Shown here: in pieces, positions 7,869-16,743 of the stretch
Layout: each line of letters opens with the position of its first letter
Position numbering within the stretch: position 1 is the first letter of the stretch
DNA from: Actinomadura macrotermitis
GTDB lineage: Bacteria > Actinomycetota > Actinomycetes > Streptosporangiales > Streptosporangiaceae
Direction of reading: 5' to 3'
DNA length: 64,000 nucleotides
NCBI RefSeq assembly: GCF_009604375.1
Contig: NZ_WEGH01000005.1
Location: forward strand, 372,001 to 436,000
Notes under the pieces: generated by a model
Seen by the model: only the letters and a program-made list of their open reading frames with translations
What the model was told of the DNA's origin: nothing
Database searches by the model: none
Program-made: the position numbers and the translations under genes

Positions 7869-10031
7869 ATGCATCGCGTCATCCGTCGCATAGGCGACGC
7901 CAGCGCCCGCCGACCATGGCCGACGATCGGGCTCTGGACTCTCCTGGCCGTCCTGGTCATCGGGCTGGCGGGCACCGCAGGCGGCAGGTTCGCCGACGAC
8001 CTCGCCGCTCCGGGCAGCCAGAGCGAACGGGCGATGAAGTTGCTGGAGGAGCGCTTCCCGCAGGCGGCCGGTGGCAGCGCCAAGGCGGTCTTCGCCGCCC
8101 CGCAGGGTGAACGGCTCGACCGCTACCGACCCGCGATCCAAGCGGCCCTCGCCCGGATCGCCGCCGCCAAGGACGTGGCCGCCGTCACCGACCCGTTCGT
8201 CACCGGCACGGTGTCGCGCGATGGGCGCATCGGCTACGCCGAGGTCACCTTCGACCGGCCCTCGGCCGGGCTCGGCCCCGAACCGGTGAAGGCGGTCACC
8301 GGCGCGCTGGCGCCGGTACGGGCCGCCGGCGCCGTCGCGGAGGTCGGCGGCGACGCCGCGTTCGTCAACGCCGAGACCGAGACCTCGGGCACCGAGGTGG
8401 CCGGTCTGCTGGCCGCCCTGGTCGTGTTGCTCGTCGTCCTCGGAACGGCCGTCGCCGCCCTGGTGCCGATCGCGATCGCGATGGTCACGGTGGCCACCGG
8501 ACTGTCCGGCATCGCACTGCTGGCCCATGCCATGGACGTCACCAGCGCCGCGACGAGCGTCGGAATGCTGATCGGCCTGGGCGTCGGCATCGACTACGCC
8601 CTGATCATCGTGGCCCGCTACCGCCAGAACCGGACGGCCGGCCAGGACAACCGCACCGCACTGTCGAACGCCATGGCGTCGGCGGGCTCGGCGGTCCTGT
8701 TCGCCGGAGGCGCCGTCGTCGTCGCGATGTCGGCGCTGCTGCTGACCGGCCTGGGCCTGCTGGCCTCGATCGGGCTCGGCGCCGCGCTGGTCGTGCTCTT
8801 CGCCATGGCCACCGCCCTCACCCTGCTGCCCGCACTGCTGTCCCTGCTGGGCGACCGCATCGACGCCGGACGCGTCGTCCGCCGCCACCGCCTCCCCGCC
8901 AAGCGCACCGAAGACGGCGCCTGGTGGCGTCTGGCGCATCATGTCTCGGGCCGCCCTTGGCCGTATCTGCTCGGCGCATCGGCGCTGCTGCTCACGCTCG
9001 CCGCCCCGGCGTTGTGGATGCGGACCGGCTACCCCGACGCCGGCGCCGACAGCACGAGCACGACCCACCGCCGCGCGTACGACCTGCTGGCGAAGGGCTT
9101 CGGCCCCGGCCACAACGCCCCGCTGCTGCTCGTCGCCGACCTGCGCCGCCCGGGCGTGACCGCCCAGACCATCCCCGACCTCACCGAACGTCTCGCCGCC
9201 GACCCCGGCATCGCCGCGGTGGGCCCGCCGCGGACCTCTCCCCGGGGGGACGCGGTCGTCGTGCCCGCGATCCCCACCAGCGCCCCCGCGGACGCCGCGA
9301 CCTCCCGGACGCTGGAACGCGTTCGCGACCTGGCCCCCGCCAACGTCGCCGTCTCCGGCATGACGGCCATGACCGACGACCTCACGCGGCAGCTCGACAA
9401 GACCCTCCCGATCTTCATCGCCGCGATCCTGGCCACGTCGTTCCTGCTGCTGATGGTGCTGTTCCGCGCCGTCGTCGTGCCGCTGAAGGCCGCCGTCATG
9501 AACCTGCTGTCGATCGGCGCCGCCTACGGCGTCGTGGTCGCGGTGTTCCAGTGGGGGTGGTGCGCGGACCTGTTCGGCCTGGACGGAACGTACGCGATCG
9601 CCTCACCGCTGCCCACGATCTTCTTCTCGGTCCTGTTCGGCCTGTCCATGGACTACGAGGTGTTCCTGCTCTCCCGCATCCGCGAAAGCTACGACGCCAC
9701 CGGCGACAGCACCGCGTCGGTCGCGCGCGGCCTGGCGGGCACCGGCCGGGTGATCACCTCCGCCGCTCTGATCATGACGGTGGTCTTCCTCGGCTTCGTC
9801 GCCCACCCGTCACCGATGGTGAAGATGCTCGGCCTGGGCCTGTCCACGGCGATCCTGCTCGACGCCACGGTCGTCCGGATGCTCCTGGTGCCCGCGACCA
9901 TGGCCCTGCTGGGCAAGGCCAACTGGTGGCTCCCCCGCCGGCTCGACCGCCGGCTCCCCCACCTGACCGGCCCGGCCACCGAGCCCTTCCCCGACACCCC
10001 CGCGCCGCCCCCGGCGCCCGCCGTCCGCTGA
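7869..10031 (+). CDS. MMPL-family RND transporter
   Basis: A 720-residue transporter with the duplicated MMPL layout: one transmembrane helix, an extracytoplasmic domain, five to six helices, then the same again. Family landmarks include G-L-G-V-G-I-D-Y-A-L near residue 240 in the first half and F-G-L-S-M-D-Y-E-V-F in the second, where the acidic residues carry protons. It is shorter than mycobacterial MmpL lipid exporters, as expected for the streptomycete/actinomadura drug-export type. ATG 7869 follows AAGGAG by six bases. The divergent two-component system is the probable regulator. The cargo, lipid or antibiotic, is unknown. Confidence 0.92.
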   Translation: MHRVIRRIGDASARRPWPTIGLWTLLAVLVIGLAGTAGGRFADDLAAPGSQSERAMKLLEERFPQAAGGSAKAVFAAPQGERLDRYRPAIQAALARIAAAKDVAAVTDPFVTGTVSRDGRIGYAEVTFDRPSAGLGPEPVKAVTGALAPVRAAGAVAEVGGDAAFVNAETETSGTEVAGLLAALVVLLVVLGTAVAALVPIAIAMVTVATGLSGIALLAHAMDVTSAATSVGMLIGLGVGIDYALIIVARYRQNRTAGQDNRTALSNAMASAGSAVLFAGGAVVVAMSALLLTGLGLLASIGLGAALVVLFAMATALTLLPALLSLLGDRIDAGRVVRRHRLPAKRTEDGAWWRLAHHVSGRPWPYLLGASALLLTLAAPALWMRTGYPDAGADSTSTTHRRAYDLLAKGFGPGHNAPLLLVADLRRPGVTAQTIPDLTERLAADPGIAAVGPPRTSPRGDAVVVPAIPTSAPADAATSRTLERVRDLAPANVAVSGMTAMTDDLTRQLDKTLPIFIAAILATSFLLLMVLFRAVVVPLKAAVMNLLSIGAAYGVVVAVFQWGWCADLFGLDGTYAIASPLPTIFFSVLFGLSMDYEVFLLSRIRESYDATGDSTASVARGLAGTGRVITSAALIMTVVFLGFVAHPSPMVKMLGLGLSTAILLDATVVRMLLVPATMALLGKANWWLPRRLDRRLPHLTGPATEPFPDTPAPPPAPAVR

Positions 10032-10050
10032 GAAGGCCCCGAGCTCCTCC

Positions 10051-10113
10051 TGTCTTGACACTTTTTTCTAAAGTGTCTAGCTTCTAGACATATCAGCGAT
10101 TTCTGTAGGAGGG
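10051..10113 (+). promoter_or_regulatory. alkB operon promoter with AlkX-type operator, copy B
   Basis: TTGACA (10055-10060), 17 bases, then TAGCTT (10078-10083) form the promoter. The -10 is buried in the perfect palindrome TGTCTAG-CTT-CTAGACA (10074-10090), and TGTCTTGACAC surrounds the -35. The same arrangement precedes the AlkX-like gene (4175-4215). A strong ribosome-binding site, AGGAGGG (10107-10113), sits three bases before the alkB ATG. Repression by a TetR protein covering the -10 is the simplest reading. Confidence 0.8.
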
Positions 10114-10116
10114 CCG

Positions 10117-11286
10117 ATGACCGCGATCGCGACACCCGGCACCGGTTCCGGCGCCGGCGCGGCGGACTGGCGGGACGGCAAGAGGTACCTGTGGCTGCTC
10201 GGCCTGTTCGTCCCCACCTTCCCCTTCCTGGCCTGGGGCCTCGCCGCCGCCACCGGCGCCGGCGTCTTCTGGTGGTCGGGCCTGGTCCTGCTGTACGGGA
10301 TCTTCCCCGTGCTGGACCGGCTCGTCGGCAAGGACTCCGTCAACCCGCCCGAGAGCCTGCTCGCCTGGCTGGAGGGGCAGCGCTACTACCGCTGGTGCAC
10401 CTACCTGTTCCTGCCGCTGCAGTACGCCGGGCTCGCCACGGCCTGCTGGCTGTGGACCGGCGGCGGCCTCTCCGCGATCGACAAGATCGGCCTCGCGCTC
10501 ACCATGGGCGCGGTCGGCGGCATCGGCATCAACACCGCCCACGAGCTCGGCCACAAGAAGGACGACCTGGAGCGCTGGCTGTCCAAGATCGCCCTCGCCC
10601 AGACCGCCTACGGGCACTTCTACATCGAGCACAACCGCGGCCACCACGTCCGCGTCGCCACCTCCGAGGACCCCGCCAGCTCCCGGCTCGGCGAGGGCTT
10701 CTGGCGGTTCCTGCCGCGCAGCGTGTGGGGCAGCTTCCGCTCGGGCTGGCACCTGGAGAAGGCCCGCCTGGCCCGGCTCGGCGAGGGCCCCTGGACGCTG
10801 CGCAACGACGTCCTGAACGCCTGGGCGATGACGCTGGTGCTGTTCGGCGGCCTGCTGGCCGCCTTCGGGCCCGCCGTCCTGCCCTACCTGCTGGTCCAGG
10901 CGGTCTTCGGCTTCTCGCTGCTGGAGGTCGTCAACTACCTGGAGCACTACGGGCTGCTGCGCCAGAAGACCGCCACCGGCCGCTACGAGCGCTGCACCCC
11001 CCAGCACAGCTGGAACAGCAACAACATCGCCTCCAACGTGCTGCTCTACCACCTGCAGCGGCACAGCGACCACCACGCCAACCCCACCCGCCGCTACCAG
11101 GCGCTGCGCCACTTCGACGAGGCGCCCGAGCTGCCCTCGGGCTACGCCACGATGATCGTGCTGGCCTACGTCCCGCCGCTGTGGCGGCGCGTGATGGACA
11201 AGCGCGTCATCGCCCACTACGGCGGCGACGCCTCCCGCGCCAACATCCAGCCCGGCAAGCACGCGCGCTACGGGGTGGCGGCATGA
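10117..11286 (+). CDS. alkB: Alkane 1-monooxygenase AlkB
   Basis: A 389-residue integral membrane non-heme diiron hydroxylase that converts n-alkanes to 1-alkanols using electrons from rubredoxin. All histidine boxes are present: H-E-L-G-H-K near 142, E-H-N-R-G-H-H near 171 and L-Q-R-H-S-D-H-H near 312, plus the alkane-hydroxylase signature N-Y-L-E-H-Y-G. Several hydrophobic helices precede the first box. It heads the operon alkB-rubredoxin-rubredoxin-reductase, joined by an ATGA overlap. Substrate chain length cannot be read without aligning the helix-2 channel residues. Confidence 0.96.
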   Translation: MTAIATPGTGSGAGAADWRDGKRYLWLLGLFVPTFPFLAWGLAAATGAGVFWWSGLVLLYGIFPVLDRLVGKDSVNPPESLLAWLEGQRYYRWCTYLFLPLQYAGLATACWLWTGGGLSAIDKIGLALTMGAVGGIGINTAHELGHKKDDLERWLSKIALAQTAYGHFYIEHNRGHHVRVATSEDPASSRLGEGFWRFLPRSVWGSFRSGWHLEKARLARLGEGPWTLRNDVLNAWAMTLVLFGGLLAAFGPAVLPYLLVQAVFGFSLLEVVNYLEHYGLLRQKTATGRYERCTPQHSWNSNNIASNVLLYHLQRHSDHHANPTRRYQALRHFDEAPELPSGYATMIVLAYVPPLWRRVMDKRVIAHYGGDASRANIQPGKHARYGVAA

Positions 11287-11447
11287 GTCGTCACCGGTGT
11301 CCGGTCTGCGAGTACGTCTACGACGAGACCACCGGCGACCCCCGTGAGGGCTTCCCCGCCGGCACCCCCTGGGCCGACGTGCCCGACGAGTGGCCCTGCC
11401 CCGACTGCGGGGTCCGCGAGAAGATCGACTTCGAGGAGACGGCATGA
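11283..11447 (+). CDS. rubA1: Rubredoxin 1
   Basis: A 54-residue rubredoxin with two Cys pairs, C6-P-V-C9 and C39-P-D-C42, that bind one iron, and the usual aromatic/acidic middle (Y-V-Y-D-E-T, P-W-A-D-V-P). It carries electrons from rubredoxin reductase towards AlkB. Its ATG overlaps the alkB stop (ATGA). Tandem rubredoxins in actinobacterial alk operons usually include one form that does not support AlkB and one that does. This copy is probably the first type, an assignment by gene order only. Confidence 0.95.
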   Translation: MSRHRCPVCEYVYDETTGDPREGFPAGTPWADVPDEWPCPDCGVREKIDFEETA

Positions 11448-11626
11448 CCGACTACAAGGTCTACGAGTGCCTGGTCTGCGGGTTCGTCTACGACGAGGCC
11501 GAGGGCTGGCCGGACGAGGGCATCGCCCCCGGCACCCGCTGGGACGACATCCCCGACGACTGGTCCTGCCCCGACTGCGGCGCCGCCAAGTCCGACTTCC
11601 AGATGGTCGAGACCACCCGTGCCTGA
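11444..11626 (+). CDS. rubA2: Rubredoxin 2
   Basis: A 60-residue rubredoxin with C9-L-V-C12-G-F and C42-P-D-C45-G, plus the longer C-terminal tail K-S-D-F-Q-M-V-E typical of the AlkB-coupled rubredoxins. ATG 11444 overlaps the stop of rubredoxin 1 (ATGA). Compared with its neighbour it keeps G after the second Cys of the first pair, as in classical rubredoxins. It is the more likely direct electron donor to AlkB, by family knowledge. Confidence 0.95.
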   Translation: MTDYKVYECLVCGFVYDEAEGWPDEGIAPGTRWDDIPDDWSCPDCGAAKSDFQMVETTRA

Positions 11627-12791
11627 GAACGCCGTGCCCGAGGAGATCGTCATCGTCGGCACCGGCGTCGCGGGCGCGACCGCCGCGCTGACGCTGCGCG
11701 CCGAGGGTTACGACGGCCGCCTCACCCTCGTCGGGGACGAGCCGCACGAGCCCTACCGGCGGCCCCCGCTGTCCAAGGACGTGCTGACCGGCCGCACCCC
11801 CGCCGAACGGACCCGGCTGAAACCGCCCGCCACCTGGGACGCGCAGGACATCGACCTGGTCACCGGCACCGCCGTCACCGGGTTCGACGCCACCCACGTC
11901 ACCCTCACCGGCGGCGCCCGCCTCCCCTACGGCCGGCTGCTGCTCGCCACCGGCGGCCGCCCCCGCCGCCTCCCCCGGACCGCCGGCGTCCCGGACGCGC
12001 ACACGCTGCGCACCCTCACCGACGCCGAGGCGCTGCGCGCGGACCTGCGCCCCGGCGCGCGCGTGCTGGTGATCGGCGCGGGCCTGGTCGGCCTGGAGGT
12101 CGCCGCGTCCGCGCGGGCGCTCGGCTGCGAGGTCACCGTGCTGGAGGCCGCGCACCGGCCGCTGGCGCGCGTCCTGCCCGCCGGGCTCGCGGACGCCGTC
12201 CTCGCCCTGCACCGCGAACGCGGCGTGCGGGTGCACACCGGCGTGCGGCTGGAGAGCGTCACCCGCCAGGGCGGCACGGTCATGGCCACCGCCACCGGCG
12301 GCGAACACTGGGCCGCGGACGTCCTGGTCGAGGCGACCGGCATGCTCCCGGCCACCGAACTCGCCGAACAGGCGGGCCTGCGCGTGGACGGCGGCATCAC
12401 CGTTGACGCCTACGGCACGACCAGCGCGCCGAACGTGTTCGCCGCCGGCGACGTCGCCGACCGCCCCGACCTGCTGCACGGCGGACGCCACCGCGGCGGT
12501 CACTGGAACCACGCCCAGGAGCACGGCGCCGCCGTCGCCCGCAGCATGCTCGGCAAGGGCGCCCCCTACCGGACGCTCCCCTGGTGCTGGACCGACCAGC
12601 ACGGCGTCACCCTCCAGCTGTGCGGTGACACCGGCACCGACGCCGAGCTGACGGTCGACGGCGATCCGGCCGCGTTCGACTTCGGCGCCGTACTCAGCCG
12701 GGACGGGCGGCCCGTCGCCGCGGTCGCGGCGGGCCGCCCGGCCGAGTTCCGGCGGCTGCGCGCCGCCATCACGGACGCCTCAGCGCGCTGA
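11619..12791 (+). CDS. rubB: Rubredoxin reductase (FAD/NAD(P)H-dependent)
   Basis: A 390-residue pyridine-nucleotide-disulfide oxidoreductase-fold flavoprotein. The FAD site is I-V-G-T-G-V-A-G-A-T near residue 10, the NAD(P)H site V-I-G-A-G-L-V-G-L-E near 150 and the second FAD contact N-V-F-A-A-G-D-V-A near 270. A C-terminal reductase domain follows (H-W-N-H-A-Q-E-H-G). It reduces the two rubredoxins that feed AlkB. GTG 11619 overlaps the end of rubredoxin 2 by eight bases. The last 12 bases overlap the convergent glycosyltransferase gene. The TetR gene that often follows in this operon is absent here. Confidence 0.93.
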   Translation: MPENAVPEEIVIVGTGVAGATAALTLRAEGYDGRLTLVGDEPHEPYRRPPLSKDVLTGRTPAERTRLKPPATWDAQDIDLVTGTAVTGFDATHVTLTGGARLPYGRLLLATGGRPRRLPRTAGVPDAHTLRTLTDAEALRADLRPGARVLVIGAGLVGLEVAASARALGCEVTVLEAAHRPLARVLPAGLADAVLALHRERGVRVHTGVRLESVTRQGGTVMATATGGEHWAADVLVEATGMLPATELAEQAGLRVDGGITVDAYGTTSAPNVFAAGDVADRPDLLHGGRHRGGHWNHAQEHGAAVARSMLGKGAPYRTLPWCWTDQHGVTLQLCGDTGTDAELTVDGDPAAFDFGAVLSRDGRPVAAVAAGRPAEFRRLRAAITDASAR

Positions 12792-14738
12792 CGTCAGGTC
12801 GTAGAGGGTGACGCCGCCGACGGTGCGGGCGGTGAACGACGACGTCACCCACGCGTTGATCTTCTGGGCGGCGTCGCTGCCGCTGGTGGCGCGCATCGCC
12901 ATCCCCCCGACGCCCGCGATGAAGTAGTGCACGCGGTGCCCGGCGACCAGCCGCTGGAACTCCTCCAGAGTGGGCGCCGGGTCGGTCCCGTTGAACCCGC
13001 CGACGGCCATCACCGGCAGGCCCGTCGCCAGCTGGTACCCCGCGGCGCTGTTGGAACCGACCGCCGCAGCCGCCCACCGGTAGGCCGACGCGCCGTCCTT
13101 CAGCGCCGCGACCACCTCGGCGCCCGGCTTCGCCGCGTTCAGCAGCCCGCCCGGCCCGCCTCCGGGCCCGCCGCCCCGGCCACCCGCGAACCTGCCGGGA
13201 GGCATCCCCGGCATCATCCCGCCCGGGCGGCGGCCCATCATCGGGCCACCGCCCGGACGACCGCGCGGCCCGCCCATCCGCCCGAACCTGCCAGCGGCGC
13301 GCGGCCCGGCCGTCACGATCGACCCGCTATGCGCCGTCCCGGCGGTGTCCAGCGCGTAGGCGGCCGGTCCGAGCAGGCACACCACCGCCGCCGCCCCGGC
13401 GGCGACCGCGGCCGCCCGTCCCGGCAGTCGGCCGCCGACCGCCAGCACCGCCGCCACCACCAGCCCGGCGGTCAGCACCAGCGGCCGCAGCCACGGGTGC
13501 CAGTCCGGCGTTCGGCCGAGCAGCACGCACGCCCACCCGGCCGTGACCACCACGACCCCGGCGGCCACGACGCCGAGGCGCCGCTCGCGCAGCACCGCCG
13601 CGCCGAGCCCGGCCAGGGCCGCGACAGCCGGGGCGAGCGCCACGGTGTAGTACTCGTGGAAGATCCCGCGCATCAGGCTGAAGACCAGCCCCGTCACCAG
13701 CAGCCAGCCGCCCCAGGTGAGCAGTGCCGCACGCAGCGCGTCGGTGCGCGCGGCCCGCCGCGTCGCCCACAGGCCCACCACCAGCAGGACCAGCGCGGCG
13801 GGCAGCAGCCAGGAGATCTGGCCGCCGCTCGCGGCGCCGAACATCCGCGCCCACCCGGCATCCTGGTCCAGATTGCCCAGCCCGCCGGTCTCCTCCCCGT
13901 TCAGCCGACCGAGGCCGTTGTAGCCGAGCGCCAGCTCCAGGACGCTGTCGTGCTGCGAACCGCCGATGTAGGGACGCGACCCGGCCGGCACCAGCGCCAC
14001 GGCCGCCACCCACCACCCGGCGGAGACCAGCAGCGATGCCCCGGCCAGCAGCACCTGCACGACGCGTCGCCGCAGCGGCGCGGGCGCCGTGGCCAGGTAG
14101 ACCAGGGCGAACACCGGCAGCACCAGGAACGCCTGGAGCATCTTGGCCAGGAAGCCGAACCCCACCAGTGCACCGCACAGCATCAGCCAGCCGGTGTGCG
14201 CGCGCTCCTGCGCCCGGATCAGTGCGTACGCGCTGGCCGCCAGCAGCAGCACCAGCAGCGCGTCGGGGTTGTTGAAGCGGAACATCAGCGCCGCTACCGG
14301 CGTGAGCGCCAGCGCGGCCCCCGCCAGCAGCGCCGGGAGCACGCTGTCCGGTGTGCGGCCGAGCGACCGGCGGACGGCCGCGTACAGCACTCCAACCGTC
14401 GCCACGCCCATCAGCGCCTGCGGCGCCAAGATGCTCCAGGCGTTCACCCCGAACAGCCGCGCCGACAACGCCATCGGCCACAGCGCACCCGGCGTCTTGT
14501 CGACGGTGATGGCATTCGCCGAATCGGACGAGCCGAAGAAGAACGCCTTCCAACTCGTCGCGCCCGCCTGCACGGCCGCCGAGTAGAACGCGTTGCCCCA
14601 CCCGGACGCGCCGAGCCCCCACAGATACAACACGGCCGTCGCAGCCAGCAGGACCAGCAGCGCCGGGCGCGCCCAGGCCGGGTCGCCCGGCCGCGCCGCC
14701 AGGTACTGCCGGGCCGGTTTCGGCAGAGTCGCAGTCAT
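12780..14738 (-). CDS. GT39/ArnT-like membrane glycosyltransferase (paralogue 1)
   Basis: A 652-residue multipass glycosyltransferase of the PMT/ArnT superfamily, which transfers sugars from polyprenyl-phosphate donors outside the membrane. About a dozen hydrophobic helices are visible. The first outer loop carries S-W-K-A-F-F-F-G-S-S-D-S-A-N-A-I-T-V-D-K, where acidic residues are typical of catalysis. A Gly/Pro/Met/Arg-rich linker (about residues 470-530) separates the membrane part from a small soluble C-terminal domain with V-M-A-V-G-G-F-N-G-T-D-P. It is 10 bases downstream of its paralogue and is the last gene of the five-gene operon. The acceptor, cell-wall glycan or protein, is unknown. 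Confidence 0.88.
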   Translation of the reverse strand: MTATLPKPARQYLAARPGDPAWARPALLVLLAATAVLYLWGLGASGWGNAFYSAAVQAGATSWKAFFFGSSDSANAITVDKTPGALWPMALSARLFGVNAWSILAPQALMGVATVGVLYAAVRRSLGRTPDSVLPALLAGAALALTPVAALMFRFNNPDALLVLLLAASAYALIRAQERAHTGWLMLCGALVGFGFLAKMLQAFLVLPVFALVYLATAPAPLRRRVVQVLLAGASLLVSAGWWVAAVALVPAGSRPYIGGSQHDSVLELALGYNGLGRLNGEETGGLGNLDQDAGWARMFGAASGGQISWLLPAALVLLVVGLWATRRAARTDALRAALLTWGGWLLVTGLVFSLMRGIFHEYYTVALAPAVAALAGLGAAVLRERRLGVVAAGVVVVTAGWACVLLGRTPDWHPWLRPLVLTAGLVVAAVLAVGGRLPGRAAAVAAGAAAVVCLLGPAAYALDTAGTAHSGSIVTAGPRAAGRFGRMGGPRGRPGGGPMMGRRPGGMMPGMPPGRFAGGRGGGPGGGPGGLLNAAKPGAEVVAALKDGASAYRWAAAAVGSNSAAGYQLATGLPVMAVGGFNGTDPAPTLEEFQRLVAGHRVHYFIAGVGGMAMRATSGSDAAQKINAWVTSSFTARTVGGVTLYDLTSAR

Positions 14739-14748
14739 CGGTTCCCCC

Positions 14749-16743
14749 TCAGCTCAGCCGGTACAGCTGCGCGCCGCTGCCGGACGTGCCGCCGTACTCG
14801 CTCGCCTGCACCGCCGTGCCGTGCTGCTGCACCCAGGCGGTGACGGACGTGCCGCCCGAGTCCGGGCCGCGCCCGCCGCCCTGGCCGCCGATCATGATGT
14901 AGCGGAGCCGGCCGTCCTTGACGTACTGCTGCAGCTTGGCGACGCTCATCGCCGGGTCGCCGCCGGTGAAGCCGCCCATCGCGATGACGGGCCGCCCGGT
15001 CCGCAGGATGAGCGAGGACGCCTGCTGCGCGCTCGGCACCGCGACCAGCCACTGCGCCGAGCCCTGGTTCTTCTCCAGGTAGGTGATGAGCTGCCGGCTC
15101 ACCTCACCGCCGGGACCGCCGCGCATCATGCCCCCGTCGCGCATACCGCCAGGAGGCATCCCCGGAGCGCCGTTCGGCGGCCGGCCCGGCATCCGGCCCG
15201 GTCCAGGGAAACCATCCCGGCCGCCGCGCGCGAAGCCACCCGGCGGGCCGCCGAAGCCTCGCCCGGTGTTCGGTCCCGCCAGCGGGTTGGTGCCGTTGAC
15301 GTGCGAGGCCGCCGCCGACGCCGCGTACGCGCCCGGACCGGCCAGCCCCGCCACCAGCGCCATCGCCACGCCCGCGATCATCACCGGCAGCCCGGCGCGG
15401 CGGTGGAACCGCGCCGCCACCAGGTCGACGACGGCCAGCACCGTCACGATCGCGACCGCCCACCGCAGCCACGGGTTCCAGCCCGGCGTGCGGTTCAGCA
15501 GCACGAACGCCCACACGCCCGTCACCGCGACCGCCGCGGGCAGCACCCACGCCCACGCCGCCGAGCGCCGGTACGCGCCGAACAGCAGGACCGCGCCCGC
15601 GCCGGCGAGCGCGGCGATCGCCGGGCCCATCGCGGTCGTGTAGTAGGGGTGGAAGGTGCCCTCGGCGAAGCTGAACACCACGTAGTGCACCGCCAGCCAG
15701 CCGCCCCACAGCAGCAGCGCGGCCCGGCCGAGGTCGGCGCGCGGACGCCGCCGCAGCAGGATCAGCCCCGTCACCAGCGCGATCGCCGCGAACGGCAGCA
15801 GCCAGGAGATCTGCCCGCCGATGATGTCGTTGAACAGCCGGCCCGCGCCGGACGCGCCGCCGAATCCGCCGCCGCCCATCCTGCCGCCGCCTCCGCCGGG
15901 GCCGCCGCCCTGGCCGAAGACGCGGCCGAGGCCGTTGTAGCCGACGACCAGGTCCCGCACCGTCCCGTCGGTGCTGCCGCCGATGAAGGGACGCCGGTCC
16001 GCCGGGATCGCGTCCACCACGACCATCCACCACAGGCTCGACACCGCCAGCACCGCGCCCGCCGCCAGCAGGTGCACCACCCGCCGCACCCAGCCGGCCT
16101 TGGCCGCGACCAGATAGACCAGCGCTAGCGCGGGCACCACCAGGAACGCCTGCAGCATCTTGGTGTTGAAGCCGCAGCCGACGAAGAACGCCGCCGCCAG
16201 CAGGAACCGCAGCCGCCCCGTCTCGACGGCGCGCTGCGCGCCCCACGCCGCCAGCACCAGGAACAGCACCAGCAGCGAGTCGGGATTGTTGTCCCGGTCG
16301 ATCGCCACGGTGATCGGCGTCAGCGCCAGCACCAGCGCCGCGATCGTCGCCGCCGGGTACCCGAACGCCCGCCGCACCGTCGCGTGCACCACCGCGACCG
16401 ACGCGACGCCCGCCAGCACCTGCGGCAGCAGCAGGCTCCAGGTGGAGAACCCGATGACGCGGGCGAACAGCCCCATCGCCCACAGCGCCATCGGCGGCTT
16501 GTCGACGGTGATGAACGAACCGGAGTCCAGCGAGCCGAAGAAGAACGCCTTCCAGCTCTGCGTGCCGCTCTTCACCGCCGCCGAGTAGTAGGCGTTGGCG
16601 TCGCCGGCGCCCGTCAGGCCCCACGCGTACAGCGCGAACGCCAGCACCAGGATCGCCGCGAGCGCGGGCCGCGCCCAGCGCGGCCGCCGCACCGGTTCGC
16701 GCTCGGCGGGCGGCGCGTGCGCGGTCAGGGTCTCGGTGGTCAT
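14749..16743 (-). CDS. GT39/ArnT-like membrane glycosyltransferase (paralogue 2)
   Basis: A 664-residue paralogue of the preceding protein with the same plan: N-terminal helix, outer loop S-W-K-A-F-F-F-G-S-L-D-S-G-S-F-I-T-V-D-K, many transmembrane helices, a Gly/Pro/Met-rich linker around residues 510-560 and a C-terminal domain with V-I-A-M-G-G-F-T-G-G-D-P. An extra Gly-rich loop (G-G-G-P-G-G-G-G-G-R-M-G-G) lies mid-protein near residue 280. ATG 16743 overlaps the stop of the GT2-GtrA gene (ATGA). The tandem pair probably arose by duplication and uses the polyprenyl-sugar made by the upstream enzyme. Confidence 0.88.
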   Translation of the reverse strand: MTTETLTAHAPPAEREPVRRPRWARPALAAILVLAFALYAWGLTGAGDANAYYSAAVKSGTQSWKAFFFGSLDSGSFITVDKPPMALWAMGLFARVIGFSTWSLLLPQVLAGVASVAVVHATVRRAFGYPAATIAALVLALTPITVAIDRDNNPDSLLVLFLVLAAWGAQRAVETGRLRFLLAAAFFVGCGFNTKMLQAFLVVPALALVYLVAAKAGWVRRVVHLLAAGAVLAVSSLWWMVVVDAIPADRRPFIGGSTDGTVRDLVVGYNGLGRVFGQGGGPGGGGGRMGGGGFGGASGAGRLFNDIIGGQISWLLPFAAIALVTGLILLRRRPRADLGRAALLLWGGWLAVHYVVFSFAEGTFHPYYTTAMGPAIAALAGAGAVLLFGAYRRSAAWAWVLPAAVAVTGVWAFVLLNRTPGWNPWLRWAVAIVTVLAVVDLVAARFHRRAGLPVMIAGVAMALVAGLAGPGAYAASAAASHVNGTNPLAGPNTGRGFGGPPGGFARGGRDGFPGPGRMPGRPPNGAPGMPPGGMRDGGMMRGGPGGEVSRQLITYLEKNQGSAQWLVAVPSAQQASSLILRTGRPVIAMGGFTGGDPAMSVAKLQQYVKDGRLRYIMIGGQGGGRGPDSGGTSVTAWVQQHGTAVQASEYGGTSGSGAQLYRLS

